Source: Beverwykella pulmonaria | Taxonomy: Eukaryota > Ascomycota > Dothideomycetes > Pleosporales > Melanommataceae | Length of the DNA stretch: 64,000 bases | Reading direction: 5' to 3' | Assembly: GCA_001599595.1 (NCBI GenBank) | Contig: BCHH01000002.1 | Location: 3,204,427-3,268,426, forward strand | Part shown: positions 10,228 to 20,891 of the stretch, one piece after another | Layout: every line of letters starts with the position of its first letter | Numbering within the stretch: position 1 is the stretch's first letter | Translations under genes and position numbers: made by a program | The notes under the pieces: generated by a model | Databases searched by the model: none | What the model was told of the DNA's origin: nothing | The model's input: only the letters and a program-made list of their open reading frames with translations

Positions 10228-12149
10228 ATGCTCTCAGTTCCAGCACCAATTGCGGACCGCTCAATCTACATTGGGATATGGAAAAAAGCTTATCGAGACC
10301 TCAAACACGACCTCAAGAATACGCGATGGGTACGCGGATTCGGCTGGACAGGTGGAGTGATTTGGTTCTTCGGTCTTATAGTGAGTGTGGTATGGATTGG
10401 TTTGGCGGCGGCCGTGTCCACCGACACTGCATGCCAGCCTGATGGCACTTTTCGACTACATCCTGAAACCTACAGTGTGTGGTCATCGTCAGGATTCTTT
10501 CAGATTACTCTTGGTGGGGGCCATTTAACGTTTGCGCAGGCAAAGGCCGTTGATATTGTGTGGGACATTGTAAGTCGCCCAGTACACATTTGACCCGGGA
10601 TAAGGATTAACTAGTATTTTGCAGATCGTTGGGCGTGGAGGCCAGTTCCTTTTAGCGTTCATATCCTGGCGAGTGTTCGCCAAGTACCTCACAATATGCA
10701 TGGAAATCGAACCTATCACCTACCAACTATTTCGCACAATGTTCCTTGAGAACGAAGCTTCTCTCCCCTCAACGTGGAGGATCATCAAGAGCTTTCTTTG
10801 GCAGCGAAAGCTACGGTCTAAGACCGCTATGACTTTTATGGTGGTCACCATGATCTTCATTCTCGCATTCCCCACCCTCACTAGTGCGATGAGCGGCTAC
10901 AATGCGAATGTTGCCTCATACATACCAGACCAAAACGGCAACTTTATAGCATTTAAAGACTTTTCAAGGGTTCTCTACGTCATTCATGATGGGTGGAGAA
11001 TCAATCAGGATGGGAACTACTGGATCACGGACCGAAAATATTCTTCTTCAAGTATGCCCATTGTTCAACCTGGTTTTCTCCATCGAGGAAAATGGCAACT
11101 AACAGCCCTATGCAGGCGAACCAGTACTGCCCCAAAGTTCATATTGTGCAGAATATCGACACGAAAACATAACTGGGTGTGGTTTGCAAAACTCTGTCTC
11201 TGCATGTAAGATAAATCCTTGATATTTAGTTTTAGTGGCTGACAAGTAGGAGATGTTATTGCACATGGACTCGGGGGGACAAAGAATGAATCCACCCGCT
11301 TCGACGACTGGACCACCGGGAACAATATCACGCTCAAAGCGCCAGCCCTTAACATCTCCGCATATTTCGCCAATGACCAGAGTCTAGGCGGTCAAAACTC
11401 TTCACTAGGGTTATTAGACCAGACTTGGGTGAGAGGGAACGAAACATTCGATATCAAATACATTGAGAAAAATGGAAGTTGTCAGACCATGGGTGTACGT
11501 TGCTTTTGCCTACATCTGCTTTACTTTGACACCGTTTGACGATCATTTCTAGGACTACCAATGGGGCTTCTCGTTCCTGCAACTCTTTGTCTGTATCATC
11601 TTGCTATTTATATGGACAGTCGGTATCTACACTATGTGGCTTCGGACACATTTCTCCATGACGCTGCGCAAACGCCACCCCAACGATATTTCTGGAGAAC
11701 ATCGAGCAGTCATCGAACTAGCTGTCGCGATGCAATCCGAGCTCGATATTCACGGCATCGATCCTTCCATGCTGAGAGAGACACAACTTAAAGAACGGGT
11801 TAACAAGGAACTCAAAGGCGGTACCATTTCATACGCCTATTCAAAGGCAGAGCTGCAAACATACAGTATCAAGAAGGGATTGAAAGCATGGCTCAAGAGA
11901 GAAAAATGGTGGTTCTCTGCGATATTCATAACTTCCGTATTGTGCTCGACACTATGGATGGCTGTATTTACGTTTTACAATACTGGCCTCCTCTGGCTCT
12001 GGATTTGGAGTTTCGGCCTCTGGTTCGGCGAATTTTGGGCGTTTTGTTTAGGTACAACGAATGGGAGTAGGGCACTCATCACGTTTTTTTGGTGTGTTGT
12101 ATTTGCGATTGTGATCATTAGCTGCGCAGCCGGATTCTCGATAGGATAA
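10228..12149 (+). CDS. Multi-pass membrane protein of unknown function, 565 residues, five exons
   Basis: Exons: 10228-10569, 10625-11051, 11116-11205, 11253-11494 and 11553-12149. All four introns (47-64 bases) have GT/AG borders and preserve frame. The protein has an N-terminal hydrophobic helix (GGVIWFFGLIVSVVWIGLAA), then VDIVWDIIVGRGGQFLLAFI, and a second helix ending in AFPTLTSAMSGY. A loop of about 170 residues follows, with cysteines and possible N-glycosylation sites (NITGC, NESTR, NNITL, NSS, NETF); it is probably extracytoplasmic. The last 200 residues hold about four more helices. The WD...VGRGGQ and FPTL.SAM.GY blocks recur in a family of mould membrane proteins without known function. 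The start is the first ATG in frame; an upstream exon cannot be excluded. Confidence 0.7.
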
Positions 12150-12643
12150 TTGAGGACTAGGAATATCTCATCGGATCGAAATATGACTGTGCCTTGAAGC
12201 AACAAACTATTACTTCGTTGCCACTCTTTCTCTTCCGTATTCACCAACTCTTCGGTGACTGCTCCTCGCTAGTCAAAAAGGAGCGCCATCACTTCCTTGC
12301 CAGTTTTACAGGTCATAACAGCCGCCTTCATCCCGTTTTCAGTGGCCAGGATATCTGTTCCTTGCAAGTCACGAAGGACTTATAACTTCTTTGTTAAAGT
12401 GTTCTACATCTGTGACTCCTATGTCTGCTTCTCTCAAGTATGTTTAGAATACTTTTCTTTGCTTCGACGGCGGTGTGGTTTATGGTCCCTAGAGGGCAAT
12501 ATAAACCATCTAAATAGGGTATAGGACGACCTTCCTAACTAACGATCGTAAACTGCAACGAAATCAATCATTTTCATCACACGGGCCGACCTCTAGTCAC
12601 CAACTCAGCTCTCTACAGTAGAACTGCCTACAGAAATCGCCAC
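12150..12643. other. Gene-free stretch
   Basis: Convergent intergenic region between the membrane-protein gene and the NLR gene. No feature apart from the repeat that follows. Confidence 0.4.
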
Positions 12644-12821
12644 TGCACAAGGGTGTGGTCAGAGCGGGTCGGCCGTCCTCCCTGCAAGCGTGATCGATGC
12701 ATTCGTCCATCTCTGTTGAGATTCGAATGGCAAAACTTCAACATATGGTTCTATAAGTAACCATCTTCTCACCTAATCAAAAGATTTTCGAAGTTTGGCT
12801 GTGGTAAATTAGGAAGCTATA
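12644..12821 (+). repeat. Dispersed repeat, copy A (just beyond the NLR 3' end)
   Basis: About 178 bases aligned with 20191-20370 (copy B) from TGCACAAGGGT to GAAGCTATA. They share an identical 24-base core (12662-12685, containing GCGGGTCGGCCGTCCTCC) plus patches such as AGCCATCTT/AACCATCTT, TTCGAAG/CTCGAAG and GTAAATT. The core includes the near-palindrome GGTCGGCCGTCC. Confidence 0.75.
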
Positions 12822-12897
12822 TATTTACCTATGAAATAGAGATGGAAAATAAGAATTGTAAGTTATCTGTCTACAAACGCTTTACGATACTGGTATA

Positions 12898-15800
12898 TTA
12901 GGCCAAAATCTTGCATATCCAAACTCTTCCACTTTTAGCCCCAATGCCAATTATGTTCCCTAATACTGCTGAACATGACGGCCGAAACTCTGACGGTAGC
13001 CAAACTAGTTTTTTAGAATTGTGTGTTATCCATACTTGGTCTGAACTCAAAGCTAGGCCTTGATAACTAGGATATTCACGCTTGGTAGTAGTTGGGGTAC
13101 CCCTCAAAACCATGGGTGCCGCACTAATAGTTATAGCACCAATTTCAGTATAAAGATATAAGCCAGTAGTATCAAACGATATGTCGTTGAGCACCTTGCC
13201 AGTCTTGAGCGTCTCTAGGCACGCACCGCTACTCGCATCCCATATCTTGATTGTGCCGTAGCTCGACGCCGATGCCAGCCGGGTAGAGTCGTGAGAGAAG
13301 GCCACTGACTTGACCCAATCGCTATGGCCCTCGAGCGTCTGCAGGCACGCGCCGCTACTCGCATCCCATATCTTTACTGTGCTGTCGCTCGAAGCCGACG
13401 CCAGCCTGGTCGAGTCGTGAGAAAAGGCCACTGAATTGACCCAATCTCTATGGCCCTCGAGCGTCTGCAGGCACACGCCGCTGCTCGCATCCCATATCTT
13501 GACTGTGCTGTCGCTCGACGCCGACGCCAGCCGGGTCGAGTCGTGAGAGAAGGCCATTGACTTGACCCCATCGCTATGGCCCTCGAGAATCTGCAGGTAC
13601 GCGTTGCTGCTCGCATCCCATATCTTGACTGTTCTGTCGTCCGACACCGATGCCAGCCGGGTCGAGTCGTGAGAGAAGGCCACTGACTTGACCCAATCGC
13701 TATGACCCTTGAGCGTCTGCAAGCACGCGCCGCTGCTCGCGTCCCATACCTTGACTGTGCTGTCGCTCGATGCCGACGCCAGCAGGGTCGAGTCGTGAGA
13801 GAAGGTCACTAACTTGACCCAATCACTATGGTCCTTGAGCGTCTGCAGGCACGCGCCGCTGCTCGCATCCCATATCTTGACTGTTCTGTCGTCCGACGCC
13901 GACGCCAGCCGGGTCGAGTCGTGAGAGAAAGCCACTGAATTGACGTAGCCGCTATGGCCCTTGAACGTCTGTAGGCACGCGCCGCTACTCGCATCCCATA
14001 TCTTGGCTGTGCTGTCGCTCGACGCTGACGCCAGCCGGGTCGAGTCGTGAGAGAAAGCCACTGAATTGACGTAGCCGCTATGGCTCTCGAGCGTCTGCAG
14101 GCACGCGCCGCTGCTCGCATTCCATATCTTAACTGTGCTGTCGCTCGACGCCGACGCCAGCCGGGTCGAGTCTTGAGAGAAGGCCACTGAATTAACGCAA
14201 TTGCTATGGCCCTTGAGCGTCTGCAGGCACGCGCTGCTACTCGCATCCCATATCTTGATTGTGCTGTCGTCCGACGCCGACGCCAGCCGGGTCGAGTCGT
14301 GAGAGAAGGCCACTGACTTGACCCAATCGCTATGGCCCCCGAGCGTCTGCAAGCACGCGCCGCTGCTCTCATCCCATATCTTGACTGTGCGGTCGCCCGA
14401 CGCCGATGCCAGCCGGGTCGAGTCGTGAGAGAAAACCACTGAATTGACGTAGCCGCTATGGCCTTCAAGTGTCTGCATGCAAGCACTCCAACTGTCCCCC
14501 ATAGCCGGCTTGGTGTTGATCCATTTTGGCTCTTCATGCTGGAAAAGTCTTCTGATCAAGCTCAACCTTGGACTGAATAAGAGCGCAGATGCATATGCTT
14601 GCAAAGGACTGTTCTCAATTGCCCTGTTGTGATACATAATGAATCGATGTGCATCGTTAACAAGCTTAGTGAATGCAGTTGTATCTCCTCTTTCCTAGAT
14701 TATATTAGCAAAACAGGTAACTACATTCTTTATCTAGAACATACCTGGATTAATGAATATAGTTTTGCCATTAAAACTACACCATTTGGCACGCTCTGGC
14801 ACAAACTAAGAGCTTCTAGCCAGTAAAGATACTTTTCCCGTAGGAATAAATCGACAATGCCACCAACCTGCAAACTATCTGTGTAAATCGCTTGAAAATT
14901 AGGGTTTGAGTCGTATAGATGATCGACCCAATAGATACACGAGTAGCGGGATGCTACTAACGGGTCCGGGTCTGGTTGCTGAACTCTCTCAGCGGGATAT
15001 CCTAATGCACCGAGGTTGTACATGTCTCGTCGAAGCGTCTTGGACATGACTTGGAGAGATCTCGAGAAGATAGTGTGGTGGACCTCTTCCCTCCCAGACG
15101 GAAAGACCTCAGTGTACGCCTCTGCAAAGAGAAAGTCCTTTGCTGACTGGTGGATGATGTAGACGATGTCGTTTTGTATGGTAAGGAATGAGCCACACAT
15201 CTTCCCAATTGTGGCAATATTCTGATTTACGTTCTGGACTTGGGTAGGCAAGCCAGATAAGACATAGAGTTCCTGCAGGTGTAGTGGACGGTAAGTAGCA
15301 ATAACAGTGGAAAGAACCCGTCGGCAAATTTCTGGGTACTGACGCTGTAATCGTTTGATTTGCTGTATCATTCGATGATACACATCTTTCAACTCCATCG
15401 GGACTTCGTCAAGAACCTGTAGTATCTCCCAGGCCATCACATCCTTCAGCTCCTTGATGATAAGAGCTACCCAGAGAAAGGTTCCATTGGCCTTTTTTTG
15501 CATTTCCCTCTGAACTAAATTTCGAAGGAGTGTGTCATGTTGAAGTTCGGGTAGTTCTGAAAGGCAGTGGTCAATGTATGTGTTAACAGCAGAGGACACT
15601 TGCTGGGAATTTTCTTTAAGCTCAAGGCTCAGCCTTATCCTAGAATCATTGAGACGTAGTCTTCGTTCAATATTGGTGTCGTTGCGGCTTGAGACAATCC
15701 ACTTGACGCGAGAAGATATAGATGACTTTTGGACGATAAAGTCTAACAGTTTTGGCAACCCTGTGACACATTCATCGAGCGCATCAAGGATTAGGTACGT

Positions 15801-17009
15801 GGTGTTTAAGCTTGGGTCTTGCAGAATATTTGTGAAGATTTCAGACAATGCAATCCAGGCATTCTCATCCTCAAAGAGGAGCTTGCCTGCATCATCGTGC
15901 TTCTTCCGAATATGCGAGATGAGCGATGGCTGCTGGTTGACAAGTAGGTATAGAAGACCTCGAAGCACGGCCGTGGCGTTGTTAATTCGTGAGTCTGTGG
16001 CCTGGCAGAAGAAGAAAGACACATGGCCCGTTTTTGCTACCGACTTCTGTAGCTCGTTGATGATGCCACAGAGCAGCATCGTCTTGCCCTTGCCAGGATC
16101 ACCCTTGATCCAAAGCAGTCGGCTCTGCGGGTTGCTACGCCATTGTTGGTAGTCGGAGTTTTCAAGGATCCAGTAGTACGAGTGCTCTAGCAGTCCGCCT
16201 TTCGTTTCCTCAATGCGCTTCTTGTCATCGCGGGGATCAGTAAGGCGTAAGTCTTGCATACATTTCTCTAGCTTGCTAATCTCGTCCATAAGCCGTTTGA
16301 ACGATCTTGCTGTCCCTTCGCCATAGAGAGGCGGTATGTAAACGCCAAAAATGCCTAGCAATGAGTATGCCTTATCTTCTTCGAGCTTAGTCTGGCGATG
16401 TTCTATCCACGACAGCCGCTTGTTGACGCTGAATTGCGACAACGGGGCCCCTTGAAGTACTGACTTAGGAATCCCTGTTATTTCGTGGATTTGTTGCGTT
16501 AGCGATCTTATGTTACCCAGCCGCTTGTGTTCTTGGGAGAAGAACTCCACAGAACTTGGGGCAAGAAGCTCTTGGAGCGTCCAGCCTCGGGTGAACCATC
16601 TGCTTTTCCGAAGATCAGATTCCCACGGTTGCGGATTGAATACATGATTGCTATCCAAGGGAGGGCTAGAGACATCCGACAAGTAAACGTAGCATCGAGT
16701 CGAGTTGCGATACCAGCGAAACATGGAGTTGATAGCTAGCGAGAGTTCATTCTTGTTTGCCTTATTAATGCAACAGGTGTCAACCCAAAAGTATTGTAAT
16801 CCGTCTCTCCAAGCTTGATCTCCACAGAACCGAATCTTCTCATAACCAGGCTTATCTTCACCAGTGCCATTTGTAAGGTCTTTGAAGGTGACCTCGTCGG
16901 TGTCCGCTCCCCATGTATGGGAGAGTATCGCATAAGGGGGTATTGTATCGTCGCCAGCTAAATCCTCGAGGCTAAATTCGCCAGTGCTGCTGCGTCGTAA
17001 CAGACGCAT
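12898..17009 (-). CDS. HET-NACHT-WD40 NLR (HNWD / het-e type incompatibility receptor), 1,353 residues
   Basis: Exon 1 is 17009-14745 and exon 2 is 14694-12898, with a phase-0 intron of 50 bases. Residues 1-about 235 form a HET domain (YAILSHTWG at 26-34, FWVDTCCINK near 74-83, WFTRGWTLQELLAP near 138-151). The NACHT follows, with Walker A GDPGKGKT at 303-310 and Walker B TYLILDALDEC near 404-414. A linker containing SPLQAYASALLFSP is conserved in this family. Ten 42-residue WD40 repeats occupy residues about 827-1246, followed by a non-repeat tail of about 107 residues. HNWD proteins (Podospora het-e, het-d, het-r) sense non-self proteins through the WD40 propeller and trigger incompatibility cell death through HET. 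All key motifs are intact and no stop is present, so the gene looks functional. Confidence 0.92.
13222..14481 (-). repeat. Ten 126-base tandem repeats encoding WD40 units
   Basis: Each unit encodes CLQTLEGHS..V.SVAFSHDS, then TRLASASSDSTVKIWDASSGA. Across units the sequence is nearly constant except at a few codons: the pair after HS (GY, DW, NC or DG; HRDW in unit 9), the K/N before SVAF, and the SD/DD/GD and DS/DR/YG positions. Variation confined to a few surface positions in an otherwise homogenised array is the known pattern of HNWD genes. The array may be mis-assembled in short-read genomes, so the copy number should be treated with care. Confidence 0.9.
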
Positions 17010-18000
17010 TACTGTTAACGAAGTTGTGATGGGCGCATACGGTAGGAAGACGGCCTAGGAGGCTCTGAGGCAGCAGCATAAACAAGCGATAGGCAAGTCG
17101 CTCGTCTATGGAGAGTACCAGCCCTAGCCAGTAAGGTTAGCGGGGTCACCGGAAAATAGTACGCTAAGCCATACCAAAGAATCACATCTAGAAGCAAGAT
17201 AGTGCAAGATTACTGTGAGCTGGTTTGGTGAGAAGGGTTGGAACCAGCGCAGCGTGGGGCTAATTGCACAGCCCACGTTGTATTTTGTTGGGGCCTGAGC
17301 TCGGGAAAAAAATGCCCCTCCTTCGTATAGGGGCAACAGCTACCTCAAATATTATCTGATTAGAAAGAATTTAGGAGGATGCTGTTGCCGCTCAGTACCA
17401 TATTTATGCGGGTAGAGATCCATCGGATCCTCTTCCGGTTCCTGTTATGGAGCCTCTTCGATCCCTAGATCGCGTAATTATTTTGAGACTAGCTGGGATC
17501 TGCCTGTCAAGAAACTGTTGTGCGTGCACCATCCCGCAAGGCATGCGCTATCCAGAGGCGACGACACTTGTTCCAATATCCCTTAACCTTTACTATTTCG
17601 ATGCTACATTGCACTGCACTTTGTGGAGAGCAAGACATAGCCTTGCAGTGTGCCCCATACGCGTCGCTGAGCCAAGGCTTCTCGCAGGACGGGCCGCACG
17701 AGCACTGCAAGTTCCCCGAGGACCAGCGAGACGAGCTCGTGGCACTCTACGACAGGTTCCTGTCCGAGCGGCAGTCCAACATAGCTGTGCTACAGGCGGG
17801 GGGCAATTGGAGCTACGATCAGTCGTGGGTGCCGTGGCGGGCGCTGCTGCTTGGGGCCAAGGTGATGTCTTCGCGAAGGGGAACATCATAGCATTTACAT
17901 TAATAAACCCACTTTTGGCCGTCCGGGGAGCAACTGATCACAGAGAACAAGAAAAACAAAATAGTAATAATTACTTGTTACTACGTATTAGCAAACACAA
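17010..18000. promoter_or_regulatory. Upstream region of the NLR gene and downstream region of the PQQ-type gene
   Basis: It should contain the NLR promoter in its left part. A plus-strand open stretch at 17520-17891 and others are present but show no family signal. GC content rises at about 17,680-17,880. No confident feature. Confidence 0.35.
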
Positions 18001-19680
18001 TTATGAATCCAAGACCTTCATTACATTAAACGACCCTGGCACCAAGGCCCTAGGCTCAAAGCCATTATATCCCAGGCCAAACAAGATATAACGATCCTGG
18101 ACCGCAACGCCGCCGTGGAAGTTGGTGTCCAAGGTAAAATCCAAAACGATTCTCCCAGTTGTCTTCTCAAGAGCCACAAGACTTCCGTTGCTCCTGTCAT
18201 AGTTCTGCGTGCCTTCCGGATCCGAACCAGTTTTACCAACCAAAACCAAATCTCCAACAACACTGGGAGGACTGTAAGAGGTGCCGTTAGATGGGACTGC
18301 GGTCTCCCAGAGCACGGCACCGGTAGCCAAAGACACAGCGCCAAAGGCGCTTCTGTTGATGGCCCGATTCGACGGCTGCAGCTCCCAGTCAACCTCCTCG
18401 GAGTTGATGAGAGTGAAATAGACTCGACTGTTGTCGGCAGCGATCCCCCAGCTTAGCCCTCCGGCAAGCCCGTCGGGCCCGGTAGGCGTTGACCAGAAGA
18501 GACGGCCTGCCTGGGCGGAGAAAGCGTAGAGGATGCCGCTCTTCTGTCCAACAACCACCACGTCCTTCCCGTACGGCGTCGAGGTTGATCCCGGCACAAA
18601 AATCGGCGCCATACCAAAGTCGGTATCTAATCCTGGAATTTGTGGACAGAGGGTCTTGTTTTGTGGAAGCACGCCAGGAAACCCGCACGCTGCCGTGAAT
18701 GCGTCGAGGGCCGGTAGCTGGTGCACCCAGTTTACGATTCCAAGGTCGATGTCGATAGCAATTACCGACTCTTGCAAAATGTCTCTGGGCAGGCAAGGAT
18801 CAGGGACGAGGCCGCGGACCACCGCGGAAATATTTTGGGTCGCGTTCTGGCATTGGATGATGACGTCGGGGAGCGAATAAGTATTCCCTGTTGCAATAAA
18901 GACCTGGCGACGGGCTGTGTCGATAGAGGGCTGGCTACCCCAGATGCCGACTCCAGACCAGCCCAGGGCGGCTTCGTCTTCAGGAATCATGGTCACATTC
19001 CACAGGACGTCAAAGGTTCTCGTGGCCCTGTTAAACGACAGGGAGACCATGTTCCCAATGAATGAACAGCAGTGATAGGTGGGGTCCAAAGAGAGGTTCT
19101 CCTCAACGCTCGCAGCGCCCACAAACAGCTTGTCGTCGAACACAGTCGGGGACATGGTTATCACGGCGAAGGGGTGCGAGTTTATCTGCATCACGCCGAG
19201 GGAGGCTCCGGTAGATCGATCCAAGGCGACCACCAGAGCATGCGTTAGAGTTCCGAAATAGACGACATTGCCGACGACCTGCGGGCTCGTCCGCGAGATG
19301 GCTTTGGTCTGCGTCCGCTGGAGGTCGGAAATCGGGGCGAAACCCGAAATGATCTGCGTGACGTTAATCTGCCAGAGGACGTCACAGGAGGTATAGTCGA
19401 TGGCGACAAACGAGCCATCCCAGGTGGGATAATACGCCGTGTTTCCCGACAGCACGGGCGTCGCGCTGACTCCAATAGGGTAGAAGATCTTGCAGTGGGC
19501 AGCGAGAGACTGGATGTTTGAGGAGGAAATCCGGTCGTCTTCGGAAGCCCAGCGGTTGTTGTAGTAGTTGGCGCCCCAGCCAGACCACTCCTCGAAGTTG
19601 TGGTTGTCGGGGCGGTCCGGAGCGGACCACGCTCCATTGAGGAGGACGCTAAAGAGAGTTATAGTAGTGTGAAGCCGCAT
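18001..19680 (-). CDS. Secreted PQQ-repeat beta-propeller protein (quinoprotein alcohol dehydrogenase-like), 559 residues
   Basis: Intronless. The first ~20 residues (MRLHTTITLFSVLLNGAWSA) form a signal peptide. The mature protein begins with a WSGWG..YYNNRW segment typical of polyvinyl-alcohol-dehydrogenase-like fungal proteins. Repeated blade motifs follow: A.D..S..V.WQ, VVALDRSTGA, AFSAQAGRLFW, AVSLATGAVLW and LVALEKTTGRI. Adjacent cysteines (YHCCSF) may correspond to the vicinal-Cys feature of quinoprotein dehydrogenases, but binding of PQQ is not proven by sequence. Many NxS/T sites support secretion. It lies between the NLR and the kinase-DUF6590 gene, all on the minus strand. The role may be extracellular oxidation of alcohols or sugars; the exact substrate is unknown. 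Confidence 0.8.
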   Translation of the reverse strand: MRLHTTITLFSVLLNGAWSAPDRPDNHNFEEWSGWGANYYNNRWASEDDRISSSNIQSLAAHCKIFYPIGVSATPVLSGNTAYYPTWDGSFVAIDYTSCDVLWQINVTQIISGFAPISDLQRTQTKAISRTSPQVVGNVVYFGTLTHALVVALDRSTGASLGVMQINSHPFAVITMSPTVFDDKLFVGAASVEENLSLDPTYHCCSFIGNMVSLSFNRATRTFDVLWNVTMIPEDEAALGWSGVGIWGSQPSIDTARRQVFIATGNTYSLPDVIIQCQNATQNISAVVRGLVPDPCLPRDILQESVIAIDIDLGIVNWVHQLPALDAFTAACGFPGVLPQNKTLCPQIPGLDTDFGMAPIFVPGSTSTPYGKDVVVVGQKSGILYAFSAQAGRLFWSTPTGPDGLAGGLSWGIAADNSRVYFTLINSEEVDWELQPSNRAINRSAFGAVSLATGAVLWETAVPSNGTSYSPPSVVGDLVLVGKTGSDPEGTQNYDRSNGSLVALEKTTGRIVLDFTLDTNFHGGVAVQDRYILFGLGYNGFEPRALVPGSFNVMKVLDS

Positions 19681-19723
19681 AGCTCAAAACCGTTACGCTA
19701 CGGTGGGTTAACGGAGGCAAAAA

Positions 19724-19759
19724 GAACGAGCAATCGAACGAGCGATCGAACGAACAGCT
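19724..19759 (+). repeat. Three 12-base direct repeats upstream of the PQQ-type gene
   Basis: GAACGAGCAATC, GAACGAGCGATC and GAACGAACAGCT lie head to tail 44-79 bases above the start codon at 19680. This is a possible factor-binding array (GTTCGATCGCTC on the gene strand) or a microsatellite-like 5' UTR. Confidence 0.5.
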
Positions 19760-20190
19760 CAACTACTTGTAGGCTCCGTGCTAAAAGTTCGCCCGCTGCG
19801 AGCTGTTCCCCGCACCACTCTTGGAATCACCCCTCCCAAACCAAGGTAGGCGCTAAACAGGGGTGGTACTTAAGCTTAACGAGTGGCTATCTCATGAACT
19901 GCACCACATTGACCTCTACTCTCCCATTAACTATACATTTCGAAACATCTACAACTGCGGGAGGCGTTTTGAAACAAATAGTATGTGAGGTTGTAGTTGC
20001 CGTGGTGTCCGGAATTAGTTCCCGCGGTGGGGTCCGCTCGAGATAGCTCTTGCCTCTGGGATCTAGCCTATTTCGGTATAGCAATGCAGGGTTCGAGAAC
20101 TAATGGTGTGCGGGATCGCCTGGCTGCTATCAGAAGTAACCCACGCCCACGTACACTCTATTATTGTTCTTCAAAGCATTCAACGCTCTT

Positions 20191-20370
20191 TGCACAAGGG
20201 TAAAGCTAGAGCGGGTCGGCCGTCCTCCCTGCTAGTGTAAATGATGCGTTCGTCTACTTCTGACAAGGCTTATGTGACAAGTCTTCAAAAATGTATTTCT
20301 ATGAATAGCCATCTTATCACCTGTTGTAGATGACGCTCGAAGCTTCGCTGCAGTAAATTGGCAAGCTATA
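20191..20370 (+). repeat. Dispersed repeat, copy B
   Basis: About 180 bases aligned with copy A. The 24-base core is at 20209-20232. It lies beyond the 3' end of a gene fragment, as copy A lies beyond the 3' end of the NLR, so the two flanks may descend from one duplicated 3' region. Confidence 0.7.
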
Positions 20371-20463
20371 GAAATGGGAAATCTAAGGAAATAAGACACC
20401 AGAATAAAATAAAATTATGATGAATGTTGTAGGTTTACAGGTGCTATTCCTGCCCGTTGACAG

Positions 20464-20880
20464 CTACCCAAACGCTTTACACCTCAGAACTTTGTCTAAC
20501 TTCTCCACAATGCTATCCTTAAATCTTCCTTTGCCCCACTCCATTATCTGAGCGAGAAAATACATGAGCTCTCGCGCATCGCGTTCGCGTGTAGTGCGCC
20601 ACGACTGAAGAAATGCTATGTGAAATGCGACGATGAGTGGCACGAGTAGCTGGGAGGATTGTCGAAGCGAGAAGCGGGGCCACTCCATCAGATCCATCAA
20701 AACAACCAAGGCAGCCCGCCTCTTTTACCCCACTCTTTCTGCAAAGTTTCCGGTCCGAAGATTTCTCATAGTTCTACGCCTTAAACCCGGCTCGGAATAC
20801 TCTTTCCAACATGAACGATCCTTAACGCTAAGGCTGCTTTCAATCGCGGAACACATGAAATCAGGCTCATGCAAAGCGAC
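20464..20880 (-). pseudogene. Possible gene fragment of unknown family
   Basis: An 81-codon minus-strand frame (20709-20464) reads ALVVLMDLMEWPRF near its start, then RERDARELMYFLAQIMEW and VEKLDKVLRCKAFG. The same frame continues upstream past one TAA near 20726 with LRRRTMRNLRTGNFAERVG. The amphipathic helices look like a true protein end, but no family is recognised and no start is evident. Its 3' flank is repeat copy B. Confidence 0.3.
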
Positions 20881-20891
20881 GTCTTCTTATC

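Noticed and set aside
13374..14537. Long arginine-rich frames inside the WD40 tract (another minus-strand frame)
   Set aside because: They mirror the 126-base repeat in a shifted frame; the WD40 frame has the real domain signatures.
17447..18091. Plus-strand open stretches beyond the PQQ-type gene
   Set aside because: Several overlapping frames in a GC-rich patch, none with a family signal, start context or splice support.
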